In this document: piece after piece, positions 19,941 through 28,326 of the stretch
Numbering within the stretch: position 1 is the stretch's first letter
Layout: the number at the start of each line of letters is the position of its first letter
Made by a program: the position numbers and the translations under genes
The notes under the pieces: model-generated
What the model saw: only the letters and a program-made list of their open reading frames with translations
Database searches by the model: none
What the model was told of the DNA's origin: nothing
NCBI GenBank assembly: GCA_042140185.1
Contig: CP159477.1
Coordinates: 2,356,001-2,420,000, forward strand
DNA from: JANSXG01 sp024743075
Lineage (GTDB): Bacteria; Planctomycetota; Phycisphaerae; Phycisphaerales; UBA1924
Direction: 5' to 3'
Length of the DNA stretch: 64,000 nucleotides

Positions 19941-21852
19941 ATGACGACCCGTTCCGTGACCGCCCGCTCGCTCGTCCTGCTCTGCGGCCTCGCCGCCGCC
20001 ACCCCCGTCGCCCTCGCCCAGGACAGCGTCGCGAGCACGCCCGGCAACTCCGACGCCCTCTCGGCCTACGCCCAGCAGAACGTCCGATACGTCGTCGATC
20101 TGGTCGACTTCACCTCCAGTTGGGGCAACGCCTTCGCGATTGCGCCGGTCCTGAAGGCTTCACGCGATGTCGACCCGTTCTTCCCGACCCAGGTCGCCGG
20201 CTCCGCCGCCGTCTCCCCCAACCAGCTCACCGGCACCGTGCCCGGCGCGTCGGATTTCGCCTTCTGGACGAGCGCCGGCGCGGGTGTGAACACCTCGCAG
20301 AACACCGCCGCCGGCAGCGTTTCCGTTGCCACGTTCGACGCCCAGTTCGCCCTCGCCCTCAGCGATTTCTCGACCAACGCCTCGAACGTGATCGGCGCGA
20401 CCGTCGGTCGGACCGACGCCGACCCGAACCGCCTGTTCGTCGATCGCACCGTCGCGATGGTCAGCCGCCCGGGCGCGACGCTGGCCGACCTGTCCACGCT
20501 CTCGCTCGGCTCCGTCGATGCCGAGGGAACCGTGTTCCTGCGCCGACGACTTCAACACCTCCGCCTTCAACTCCGTGCTCGGCGAGAACATCATCCGCGT
20601 CGAACTGCCCGACCGCTCGGGCGCGATCAACGCCCCCTTCGACAACTCCGGCACCAACGCCGTTTCCGACCCCGCCTCCTCGACCTTTGTCGCCAACGAC
20701 GACACCGTCACACTGAACACCCCCGGCGCCATCCCCGGCGCGACCGCCGTGGTCTTCGACTTCGCCGGCGACTACCGCCCCGACGCGAACGCCCCGGTCG
20801 CCCACCTCGATCCGGCCATCGAGGCCCATCGCGGCAACCCCTCCTTCTCGCTCGCCACGCCCCTCGGCGGCGTCGGCACGGTCGGCTCGATCGCCCGTTT
20901 CGCCGGCCAGCCCACCGGCGTGAACATCTTCGGCGTCACCGAGTCCGGCTTGGTGACCGGCACCGCTTCCGCGGTACTGCCCTCGCCCTTGGTCTCCGGC
21001 TCGTTCGTCGCCAACGACGCCCGGTTTACCCAATACCTCAGCCAGACCTCGTTCCGCGGCCCCAACGGCCAGGTCGGCGTCGGCACCGACGCCTCCGGCG
21101 ACGCCGTCGTTGCCGCCACCGCGACCGATGAATCGGCCGGTGACTTCATCGCCGTCGCCCGGATCGGATCCTCCACGTCGTGGACCGTCGCCGCCCACGC
21201 CGCCAGCCCCGTCCTCGACGGACCCGGCGGCTCGGTCATCGGCATCCTCGTCGCCGGCTCCCAGCCCGTCTCGATCTCCGCCCCGGCGGTCGATCTGCTG
21301 GGCAACATCTACTTCCTGAGCGCCTACCAGCCCGACGGCGGCGCCGAGACCGTCGGCCTGTTCAAGGCCATCCCGACCGGCGGCGTCTACGAACTCGAAC
21401 TGCTCGTCGCCGAGGGCGATTCCTTCACCGGCGCGAACTCCGCCACCGAGTACACCGTCACCGACCTCACGCTCGCCGACAGCGACTCGCTGGCCTCCGG
21501 CTCCTTCCACGCCGGGAGCATCATCCAGCAGACCGTGACCGGCTTCGCCGGCTCGATCCCCTCCGATCCGGGTACGTTCGGCGGCCTGATCGTCAACGCC
21601 GAGATCACCTACGACCGCGACGGCGTCCCCGAGGCCTACAACGCCACTCTGTTCGTTGGTCCCGGCTCCGGTGCAGCCAACTGCCTCGGCGACACCAACG
21701 CCGACGGCATCGTCGACCTCGCCGACCTTAACGCGGTCCTCGCGAACTTCGGCCAGTCCACCGCCTCCGGCGATGTCACCGGCGATGGCCAGGTCGACCT
21801 CGCCGATCTGAACCTCGTGCTCGCGAATTTCGGCGCCTGCAACCCCGCCTGA
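19941..21852 (+). CDS. Secreted protein with C-terminal Cys-flanked dockerin-like domain (apparent frameshift)
   Basis: Signal peptide SLVLLCGLAAATPVALAQ, then about 540 residues of Gly/Ala/Ser/Thr-rich beta-type sequence without a recognised catalytic motif. The C-terminal domain has two dockerin-like calcium loops: CLGDTNADGIVDLADLNAVL and GDVTGDGQVDLADLNLVL, closed by a Cys-containing end (FGACNPA). The reading frame changes near 20537-20545: the first frame leaves the family-like text after DAEGTVFL and the second resumes at ADDFNTSAFNSVLG. A 2-base loss from a GCGC tract or one extra base would explain it. The corrected protein is about 637 residues. It follows the T2SS operon by 180 bases and is a plausible T2SS substrate; that is inference. 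Confidence 0.75.
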
Positions 21853-21966
21853 TCACACCAAGCCGTTGCCCCCGCTCGGCTTGCGCCCGTCCCCGAACAC
21901 GGTGTAAAGATCGCGCTCAGTTCGATTCCAACCGACTGGAATCGGGCAACTTGCGCGAATTCTGCG

Positions 21967-21995
21967 TTGTGGGCGCCACCGTCGCCAGATATACT
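21967..21995 (+). promoter_or_regulatory. Candidate sigma-70 promoter for the 22112 gene
   Basis: TTGTGG and TATACT are separated by 17 bp, about 115 bases before the start of the small membrane protein gene. Spacing and hexamers are close to consensus. The window also encodes a primary sigma factor that would recognise it. Confidence 0.5.
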
Positions 21996-22111
21996 CTTGC
22001 GCTTGACCTGAAACGAACCGACGCCCACGCGGGCATGGCCGCCCGCGACGCCCGGAGCCGCTCCGACCGGTCAGGATCGACCGTCGCGGCCCGACCCGAG
22101 AATCCCAGCGC

Positions 22112-22450
22112 ATGAAACAGGCGAAAATCGCGATCATTGTGGTCTGTCTGGCCCTCGCCGGCTTCCTCATCTGGCGAGCCCTCGACAAGGGGCCAAGCCT
22201 CGACGACTCCTCGCGCGTCATCAATGTGATCACCGGCGAGGTGTCCAAAATGGACCGCGCCAAACTCAGCGTCATCCCGTATCCCGATAGCCAGAACCGG
22301 CGCGCCCTCCTCCCGGCGATGCGCGATGCGGACGGCAACTGGACCGTCGCAGAGACCTTCCGCAGCGGTGTCGCCCGAGTCATGGAACTCGAGAACCTCA
22401 GCGCGGACGATCTCGCCATCGACCCCGAAACCTTCGAGTTGAGAAAGTAA
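22112..22450 (+). CDS. Small membrane-anchored protein of unknown function
   Basis: The 112-residue protein has a Lys-containing N terminus followed by one membrane helix (IAIIVVCLALAGFLIW, about 6-21) and an 88-residue, probably exported, domain (SRVINVITGEVSKMDR, ETFRSGVARVMELENLS). I recognise no family. It lies 31 bases before a prepilin-like gene on the same strand, behind a good promoter, and so is probably co-transcribed with it. This suggests, but does not prove, a role with the prepilin-like proteins. Confidence 0.65.
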   Translation: MKQAKIAIIVVCLALAGFLIWRALDKGPSLDDSSRVINVITGEVSKMDRAKLSVIPYPDSQNRRALLPAMRDADGNWTVAETFRSGVARVMELENLSADDLAIDPETFELRK

Positions 22451-22481
22451 GACGCTCGCCGAGCGTAGTAAGGACCCTCTC

Positions 22482-23537
22482 ATGCTCCGTTGTGCCCCCC
22501 GATCCAAGCGTGCGTTCACGCTCATCGAACTGCTCGTCGTCGTCGCGGTCATCGCGCTGCTGATCGGCATCCTGCTCCCCGCTCTCGGCCAGGCCAGAGC
22601 GACCTCGTTCTCGGCCGTCGCCTCGGCGACCCAGCGAAACCTTCTGACCGGCATGACCGCCTACAGCACGTCCAACGACGGCTGGATCCCGGGCGTGAAC
22701 TCGTCAGGGCGGGAACTCTGGGATCGCAACAACGACGCCACGATGCTCGACGAGCTGAACCGCGACGCCAGCAGCCCCGTGCAGGCGTGGGACTGGATCA
22801 CCCCCTGCCTCGACGGTGAGAACCTGCCGCTCGATCGCGCCGCACGCTTCGCCTACATCTACGAGGAACTCGCCGACCCGGCGCAGCGCGAGACCACCGT
22901 CGCATGGTCGCAGGCCAGCGGCGTGGGCATCAGCGAGATGGAAACCTACATCCTCGAGCGCAACGGCGGCGCACTCACGGCCATGTCGTACAGCATGCCC
23001 AACGCCTTCCAGTTCTACGGTGCGCGGCGTGCCGGACCCGGCGGCGGCCCGACCCCTCCCGGCTTCATCCGCCCGCAGAACGGCATCGGCTGGAGCGACA
23101 ACGGTCGCAACATCGCCACGCCCCCGGCCTCCTACATCCCGCGTCTGAGCAGCGTGAAGGGCGCTTCGCGCAAGATCATGAATGCCAGCGGCACCCGCTA
23201 CATCCCCAGCGAGGGCGACAGCGACGCCGGCATTATCTCGACGGACTTCTCGCTCCGAGGCGGCGTCTACCAGGGCTCCGCATTCCAGGACCACGGCGCC
23301 ATTCACAGCGAATCGCCCGCCTACGGCATCAATCGCACCGGGGGCCTCGCCGGCACCATCACCTACCGCCACAACGGGCGTATCCTCGCCACATTCTTCG
23401 ACGGCAGCACCGCCCCGCTCACCCCGGACCAGTCCTACGACCCCGCGCTCTGGTTCCCGAGCGGTTCGACCCTCGGAACCGGCGAGATCGTCCCCGAGGC
23501 CGAGAACTTCGTGAACGACGAGCGGATCATCAACTGA
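22482..23537 (+). CDS. Prepilin-type N-terminal cleavage/methylation domain protein (paralogue 1 of 3)
   Basis: The 351-residue protein has the type IV prepilin signal KRA|FTLIELLVVVAVIALLIGI, with Glu at +5, and helix-adjacent LLPALGQARA. The large C-terminal domain is of the planctomycete pseudopilin-like kind, ending in a TYRHNGRILATFFDGS block similar to the H-x9-DG pattern of such proteins and a closing DPALWFPSG segment. It shares with the next two genes a WDWITP...D block and the DPxLWxP end, so the three are tandem paralogues. Such proteins are processed by a prepilin peptidase and may form surface fibres; no specific role is known to me. A terminator follows. Confidence 0.8.
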   Translation: MLRCAPRSKRAFTLIELLVVVAVIALLIGILLPALGQARATSFSAVASATQRNLLTGMTAYSTSNDGWIPGVNSSGRELWDRNNDATMLDELNRDASSPVQAWDWITPCLDGENLPLDRAARFAYIYEELADPAQRETTVAWSQASGVGISEMETYILERNGGALTAMSYSMPNAFQFYGARRAGPGGGPTPPGFIRPQNGIGWSDNGRNIATPPASYIPRLSSVKGASRKIMNASGTRYIPSEGDSDAGIISTDFSLRGGVYQGSAFQDHGAIHSESPAYGINRTGGLAGTITYRHNGRILATFFDGSTAPLTPDQSYDPALWFPSGSTLGTGEIVPEAENFVNDERIIN

Positions 23538-23590
23538 GCGAGATCTGCCCCGGCAGATCACCTCCGAGCCCATTTATTCAGATCCAGCCA

Positions 23591-23620
23591 GCCTCGGCTC
23601 CAGCCGGGGCTGCTGTTTTT
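23591..23620 (+). terminator. Rho-independent terminator after the first prepilin-like gene
   Basis: Nine-base arms GCCTCGGCT / AGCCGGGGC (one G-U pair) with a very short loop, then TGCTGTTTTT. Located 54 bases after the stop. Confidence 0.6.
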
Positions 23621-23636
23621 GCACCGCGCTCGCATT

Positions 23637-23664
23637 TTGTGCAATCCGCGTTACGCTGTATCCG
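23637..23664 (+). promoter_or_regulatory. Candidate promoter for the second prepilin-like gene
   Basis: TTGTGC and TATCCG with a 16-bp spacer, directly after the preceding terminator and about 205 bases before the start codon at 23871. The -10 is weak, so confidence is low. Confidence 0.35.
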
Positions 23665-23870
23665 TGCCCGAGGAGCGTAACTGCTTCTGGGGCATCGGCT
23701 TCGGGCGTTTCGCCCGGGTCCGAAAATCCGTGGAACCGCCGCCCTCCGCGTTCCGAATAGCGGAGTGTGAAGTTCTCGCTAAACTGAAACCCACGCGGTT
23801 TGCCCCTCGCGTATTTGATTATCCGCCTCCTCGTGGGGCACAACTGGGTCGTGAAAGGACAGTACGAAAG

Positions 23871-24884
23871 ATGCTCAACAGTTCCCCCAAGGTGCGGCAG
23901 ACGCCGCGAAACAGCACCGGCTTTACGCTCATCGAACTGCTGGTGGTCGTCGCGGTTATCGCGCTGCTGATCGGCATCCTCCTCCCGGCCCTCGGCCAGG
24001 CCCGTCGCTCCGCCCAGAAGGCGCAGGGCGCCAACATCCAGCGCCAGCTCGTGATCGGCATGATCACCTACTCCAACGGCAACGACGGCAAAGTCCCCGG
24101 TGCCAACACCAGCGCCGGCAAGTACGACAACTCGACCACGCCCGACTCCCTGAGCAGAGACGCCGAAGCACCCGTCACCCAGTGGGACTGGATGTCACCG
24201 GCGCTCGACGCTGACGACACCCCGCTCTCGTGGGCCGAGCGCGTCCACTACCTGTTCGACAACTTCAAGGATCCGTCCATGAACGAGATCCTGCAGTCCA
24301 GCCAGGTCACCTCGACCAGCGGCGACCTCAGCACGCTCATCGACGAGCGCGGCGGCATGCCCATCTCCAGTTACCTGATGCCCTCCTCATGGCAGGTCGT
24401 CGGGCAGGGCCTCGCCGGCGGTCCCGACAACCTGTTCGGTCAGGTCAACCAGGAAGTCGGCATCTTCCAGATCCCCGACACCTACCGCCCGCGCCTCAGC
24501 GCGTTCGGCGGCGGCGCCCGCAAGGTCGCTCTCGGTGACGGCGTCCCCGGCGTGAACTCCAACGGCGCCCTCGGACTGGACCTCACGATCCACGACGACA
24601 GCACGATGAACCTCGCCAACGGCTTCGTGACCCTCCCGCCGTGTGTGCCGCCCGTCGGCGTGGGTGCCGCCTACGACCCGACCGCCGACCTCAACTCGCT
24701 GAGCTACCGCCAGCCGGGCAACACCATGAACGTCACCAAGTGGGACGGCTCTGGCACCGACCTCACCGTCGACGAGTCGATGGACCCCACCCTCTGGTAC
24801 CCGCCCAACACCATCTACGTCGGTGGCGGCCAGCCCCAGGTCGAAGAAGACTTCGACTACGATCCGGGTGACCCGGTCGGCTAA
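23871..24884 (+). CDS. Prepilin-type N-terminal cleavage/methylation domain protein (paralogue 2 of 3)
   Basis: The 337-residue protein has a long leader ending STG|FTLIELLVVVAVIALLIGI, Glu at +5, then LLPALGQARRSAQKAQGANI. The body has WDWMSPALDADDTPLSWAER and closes with SYRQPGNTMNVTKWDGSG, DPTLWYPPN and an acidic tail (EEDFDYDPGD). It is most like the third paralogue; both carry the RPRL / K-VALGDG or K-VAIADG block. I chose ATG 23871 because it gives a 21-residue leader before Phe and has AAAGGA upstream; the frame is open further upstream over non-coding-like sequence that includes the promoter. Confidence 0.8.
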   Translation: MLNSSPKVRQTPRNSTGFTLIELLVVVAVIALLIGILLPALGQARRSAQKAQGANIQRQLVIGMITYSNGNDGKVPGANTSAGKYDNSTTPDSLSRDAEAPVTQWDWMSPALDADDTPLSWAERVHYLFDNFKDPSMNEILQSSQVTSTSGDLSTLIDERGGMPISSYLMPSSWQVVGQGLAGGPDNLFGQVNQEVGIFQIPDTYRPRLSAFGGGARKVALGDGVPGVNSNGALGLDLTIHDDSTMNLANGFVTLPPCVPPVGVGAAYDPTADLNSLSYRQPGNTMNVTKWDGSGTDLTVDESMDPTLWYPPNTIYVGGGQPQVEEDFDYDPGDPVG

Positions 24885-24915
24885 GGCCGAACGGCTCCCA
24901 GCAAAGCGATCCCCA

Positions 24916-24950
24916 GCGGGCGTCTCACGCGAGGCGCCCGCTTTTCTTTT
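24916..24950 (+). terminator. Rho-independent terminator after the second prepilin-like gene
   Basis: Seven-base arms GCGGGCG / CGCCCGC with a 12-base loop, followed by TTTTCTTTT. It lies 31 bases after the stop. Confidence 0.8.
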
Positions 24951-25034
24951 GCAAACCCTTCCCAGATCTGGGAACGGATCCCCCGGTCACGCGCCAGAAA
25001 GGGGTACCCAGAGCACAAACCAAGGAGTGCACCC

Positions 25035-25999
25035 ATGAAGGCGAAGACTGTTCCCGGAAGACCCAGCGCCAGCGCGTTCACCCTGATCGAACTCCTCGTG
25101 GTCGTCGCGGTCATCGGGCTGCTGATCGGCATCCTCCTGCCGGCGCTGGGCCAGGCCCGCAAGGCGGCCCAGCGCGTGGGCGGGGCTTCCATTCAACGAC
25201 AGCTCTACATCGGCATGGCGACGCACGCCTCCACGAACAACTCGGAGATCCCCGGCAAGAACACAACCTCGCGGGCGCTGACGCCCGAACGCATCGCCGA
25301 CGGGCTCAACCAATCGGACCTGCCGCTTACCGAGTGGGACTGGATCACGCCTTCGATCGACGACCTGCCCGAATCCTGGGCCGAGCGGGCGTTTCACATC
25401 AAGAACGAGTTCGCCGACCCGGCGATGGCCGAGACGACCACGCCGGAGATGGTCTACGGAAGCCCGGGGTACGTCGAAGACCTGCGCCACTGGTCGCGAA
25501 GAACGGCGGCATGCCCGCACCGAGCTACCAGATGCCCGCGGTCTGGCAGGTGCTCGTCGATCGGGACGTCGAGCACTTCGGGATCCGTCAGTTCCCCCGC
25601 CGGATCGACCGGATCGCCGGCGCGTTGCGCAAGGTGGCAATCGCCGACGGCACGCCGCACAAGGCCTGCCTGCCGGAAGAGGTCGGAGACGTCTCCATCG
25701 ATCTGACAGTGCGCACAAGCCCGTCGATTCCCCTCAACAACGGCTTCATCCAGCTCCCACCGGTCCATGTGGAGTCCGAGGCCTACAGCCCGGATTCGCC
25801 GTTCGTCCACCGGATGAGTTACCGCCACCCGGGCCAGACGATGAACGCCATGTTCTGGGACGGGCACTCGGCCCAGCTCACGGTCACGGAGTCCCTCGAC
25901 CCCGCGCTTTGGTACCCCCGAGGCACCGAGTACCTCGGCGGTGCCCGGCCGGAGGTTTCGGAGTTGTACGACATCCAGCCCGGCGACTTCCTCAACTGA
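25035..25999 (+). CDS. Prepilin-type N-terminal cleavage/methylation domain protein (paralogue 3 of 3), apparent frameshift
   Basis: AAGGAG precedes the ATG. The leader is SA|FTLIELLVVVAVIGLLIGI with Glu at +5. The first frame runs to about 25487 (TEWDWITPSIDDLPESWAER, EFADPAMAETTTPEM). The second continues with LVAKNGGMPAPSYQMPAVWQ, SYRHPGQTMNAMFWDGHSAQ, LDPALWYPRGTEYLGG and ends EVSELYDIQPGDFLN at 25999. One missing C in CGCCAC|TGG (about 25487-25492) would rejoin them, giving about 321 residues, the same size class as its two paralogues. The match of both halves to those paralogues supports a sequencing or recent indel rather than two genes. Confidence 0.75.
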
Positions 26000-26210
26000 G
26001 CCCCGATGTGAAACTGGGCAACCCCGGTTCGCACGGGCTCGTCCGGTGTAAACAATCGGTGAACTTCGCGAGATTCGGCGGCGGGACGGGCGCCGGGAAT
26101 CGACTTTCCGCCAATCTGTGCTACTCTTTCATCTCCGTCATTCCGCGCGGTTTTGCGCGATCAGTACGCCCCCGTCCGATCGATTCCCCGATTTGAGAGA
26201 GAAAGACACT

Positions 26211-28214
26211 ATGAAGACCCAATCCGCTTCGCGGGCCACCGCCGCTGTCGCCCTCATCGCCTGCGCCGGCCTCGCCGTCGCTTCCAACGAAACCCAGTAC
26301 GTGCCGGGTGCCGGTGCCGACCCGATCGTGCAGTCCACGGCTGGCCTCGCCGGCCAGTACTCCGCCACCGTGGGCTCGGAACTGGTCTACGGCGCCGGCG
26401 GCTTCAACGCGACGGTTTCCGTCCCGGTCCTGCTCGATCGCGACGATGTCCTGCTCAACACGCCCGTCGCCTGGAACAGCCCCAACGGCCCCGCCGGCTT
26501 CATCACCACATTCGGCACCGGCTCCAACGGCTCGGGCCTCGGCGTGGTGCTCTCCTACAACGCCGGCGGCAACGCCGTGATCATCAACGAGGGCGTCAAC
26601 AGCCTCTCGAACTCGCCCGGCGAGATCCTCGACAACGGCACCTGGCTCTTCCGCTCGAACTTTAGTTCCAGCGCCCCGCACAACAACATCGAGTACTTCC
26701 AGAACGCCGAAACCAAGCTCCCCGGCTCCGGCGTGAAGCCCGCCACCAGCGGCACGAAGGTCTTCGCCGCCAACAACGGCATCGACGGAACGACCGGTTC
26801 GGCGTTCCTCTCGATCCCGACCGGCATCAGCCGACCGGGCGGCTTCTTCCTGGGCCAGACCAACTTCAACACCAGCGCCTCCGGCGTCCCGATCGGAACG
26901 AACGTGTGGAGCGTCAACCACGGTTCAACCGAACCCGTCGGCTCGCCGGACTTCATCTGGGAGCAGCTCTTCGGCCCGGTCGCGGTGGCTCCCGACGGCA
27001 CCCCGGCCAGCACCGGCAACCTCCGCCAGACCAAGCCGCAGTTCTTCCGGGTTCCCGGCTGCAGCGAGACCTTCATCATCTTCGGCGTCGGCTACACCGG
27101 TCAGCCCTTCGGCGGCGGAAACTTCGGTGCCCGCTTCTTCGTTGTCGACACGCTCGACGCCTCCGAGCCGTTCAACGGCTGGGGCAGCTTCGACGGCACC
27201 ATCGGCACCTACACGCTGATCAAGGCCGACGGCGGTACCGACCTCAACCCGACCTCCACCGACCAGCGATTCGTCACCGGCGGCGCGACCGGTAGCGGCG
27301 GCTTCGTGCCGACCCGCTTCGATGTGAACGGCAGCGGTCAGGTCGTCGCGGTCCACGAGGACTTCTCCACCTCCGGCGGCACGACCTACCAGGTCCGCCT
27401 CTACAACCCCGTGCTCGACGGCTGCACCGTCACCTACCCCGACTTCGAGGTCATCGCCTCCACGGGCGAAACCTACGAGAACGGCATCGAGTTCACCCCG
27501 TTCATCGACACCTTCCTCGACACCTCCGACCCGCTGAACCCGGTCGTCGTGCAGTCGGCCAACAACACGCCGTTCTCCGGTGTCTCGATCGACGACAACG
27601 GCAACATCAGCTTCACCGCAACCGACGAGCTGTTCATGGAAGAGCAGGTCGTTGATCCCGGCTTCCCGGACATCACCGCCGAGGTCGTCTACGCCTCCAA
27701 CACCTCGCTGTACTACTACCACGCCGATTCGCAGTCTCTGCACCGCATCGTTTCCGGCGGCCAGAACGGTGAGATGATCGAGAGCTCGGGCAACCCGACC
27801 CTCCAGCTCGGGCGCTTCCCGGTCGACAACAACGACTCCAACGCGTTCGGCGGCTTCTCGGCCAACGCTGGCGTCGCCACGGTCATGTTCACCAACGGCT
27901 TCGACGACGCCCGCTCCGGCGCACCCGAGGGCAGCGTCCAGGACGGCGGCCAGCTCAACCCCGGCACCGAAAACCGCCAGGGCGTGCGCGGCGTCGCGCT
28001 CGTTGAGTTCGGCGCCTACGACCCGGACTTCGGCGGCCCCGACTGCCTCGGCGACGCCAACGGCGACGGCATCGTTAACCTCGCAGACCTCAACCTCGTG
28101 CTCGGCAACTTCGGCCAGACGACCGACGAGGGCGATGTGACCGGCGACGGCGTCGTCAACCTCGCGGACCTCAACCTCGTGCTCGGCAACTTCGGCGAGT
28201 GCAACCAAGGCTGA
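26211..28214 (+). CDS. Large secreted protein with C-terminal Cys-flanked dockerin-like domain
   Basis: The 667-residue protein has a signal peptide (TAAVALIACAGLAVAS) and a long Gly/Asn/Ser/Thr-rich extracellular body with many aromatic residues (GGFVPTRFDVNGSGQVVAVH, SGVSIDDNGNISFTATDELF) suggesting a repetitive beta fold; the DxNGxGxV and DDNGNISF blocks recall propeller-like repeats. No catalytic motif was recognised. It ends in two nearly identical dockerin-like loops (GDANGDGIVNLADLNLVLGN and GDVTGDGVVNLADLNLVLGN) flanked by Cys residues. The start at ATG 26211 gives the signal peptide directly and is preceded by a GAGAGAAAG tract. A terminator follows. It is probably exported and calcium-binding; the partner for the dockerin-like domain is unknown. 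Confidence 0.78.
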   Translation: MKTQSASRATAAVALIACAGLAVASNETQYVPGAGADPIVQSTAGLAGQYSATVGSELVYGAGGFNATVSVPVLLDRDDVLLNTPVAWNSPNGPAGFITTFGTGSNGSGLGVVLSYNAGGNAVIINEGVNSLSNSPGEILDNGTWLFRSNFSSSAPHNNIEYFQNAETKLPGSGVKPATSGTKVFAANNGIDGTTGSAFLSIPTGISRPGGFFLGQTNFNTSASGVPIGTNVWSVNHGSTEPVGSPDFIWEQLFGPVAVAPDGTPASTGNLRQTKPQFFRVPGCSETFIIFGVGYTGQPFGGGNFGARFFVVDTLDASEPFNGWGSFDGTIGTYTLIKADGGTDLNPTSTDQRFVTGGATGSGGFVPTRFDVNGSGQVVAVHEDFSTSGGTTYQVRLYNPVLDGCTVTYPDFEVIASTGETYENGIEFTPFIDTFLDTSDPLNPVVVQSANNTPFSGVSIDDNGNISFTATDELFMEEQVVDPGFPDITAEVVYASNTSLYYYHADSQSLHRIVSGGQNGEMIESSGNPTLQLGRFPVDNNDSNAFGGFSANAGVATVMFTNGFDDARSGAPEGSVQDGGQLNPGTENRQGVRGVALVEFGAYDPDFGGPDCLGDANGDGIVNLADLNLVLGNFGQTTDEGDVTGDGVVNLADLNLVLGNFGECNQG

Positions 28215-28258
28215 TCGCTTCGGCGGTCTCCGGCCGCCGCGATCGCTACGACTTTTCA

Positions 28259-28291
28259 GCGGCGGGGAGTGAAAGCTCCCCGCCGCCTTTC
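28259..28291 (+). terminator. Rho-independent terminator after the large dockerin protein
   Basis: Eleven-base stem with arms GCGGCGGGGAG / CTCCCCGCCGC and loop TGAAAG, then CTTTCGTT. Located 45 bases after the stop. Confidence 0.85.
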
Positions 28292-28326
28292 GTTGAGCAG
28301 ACCACCCGGACCGATAAGGAGTGCCG

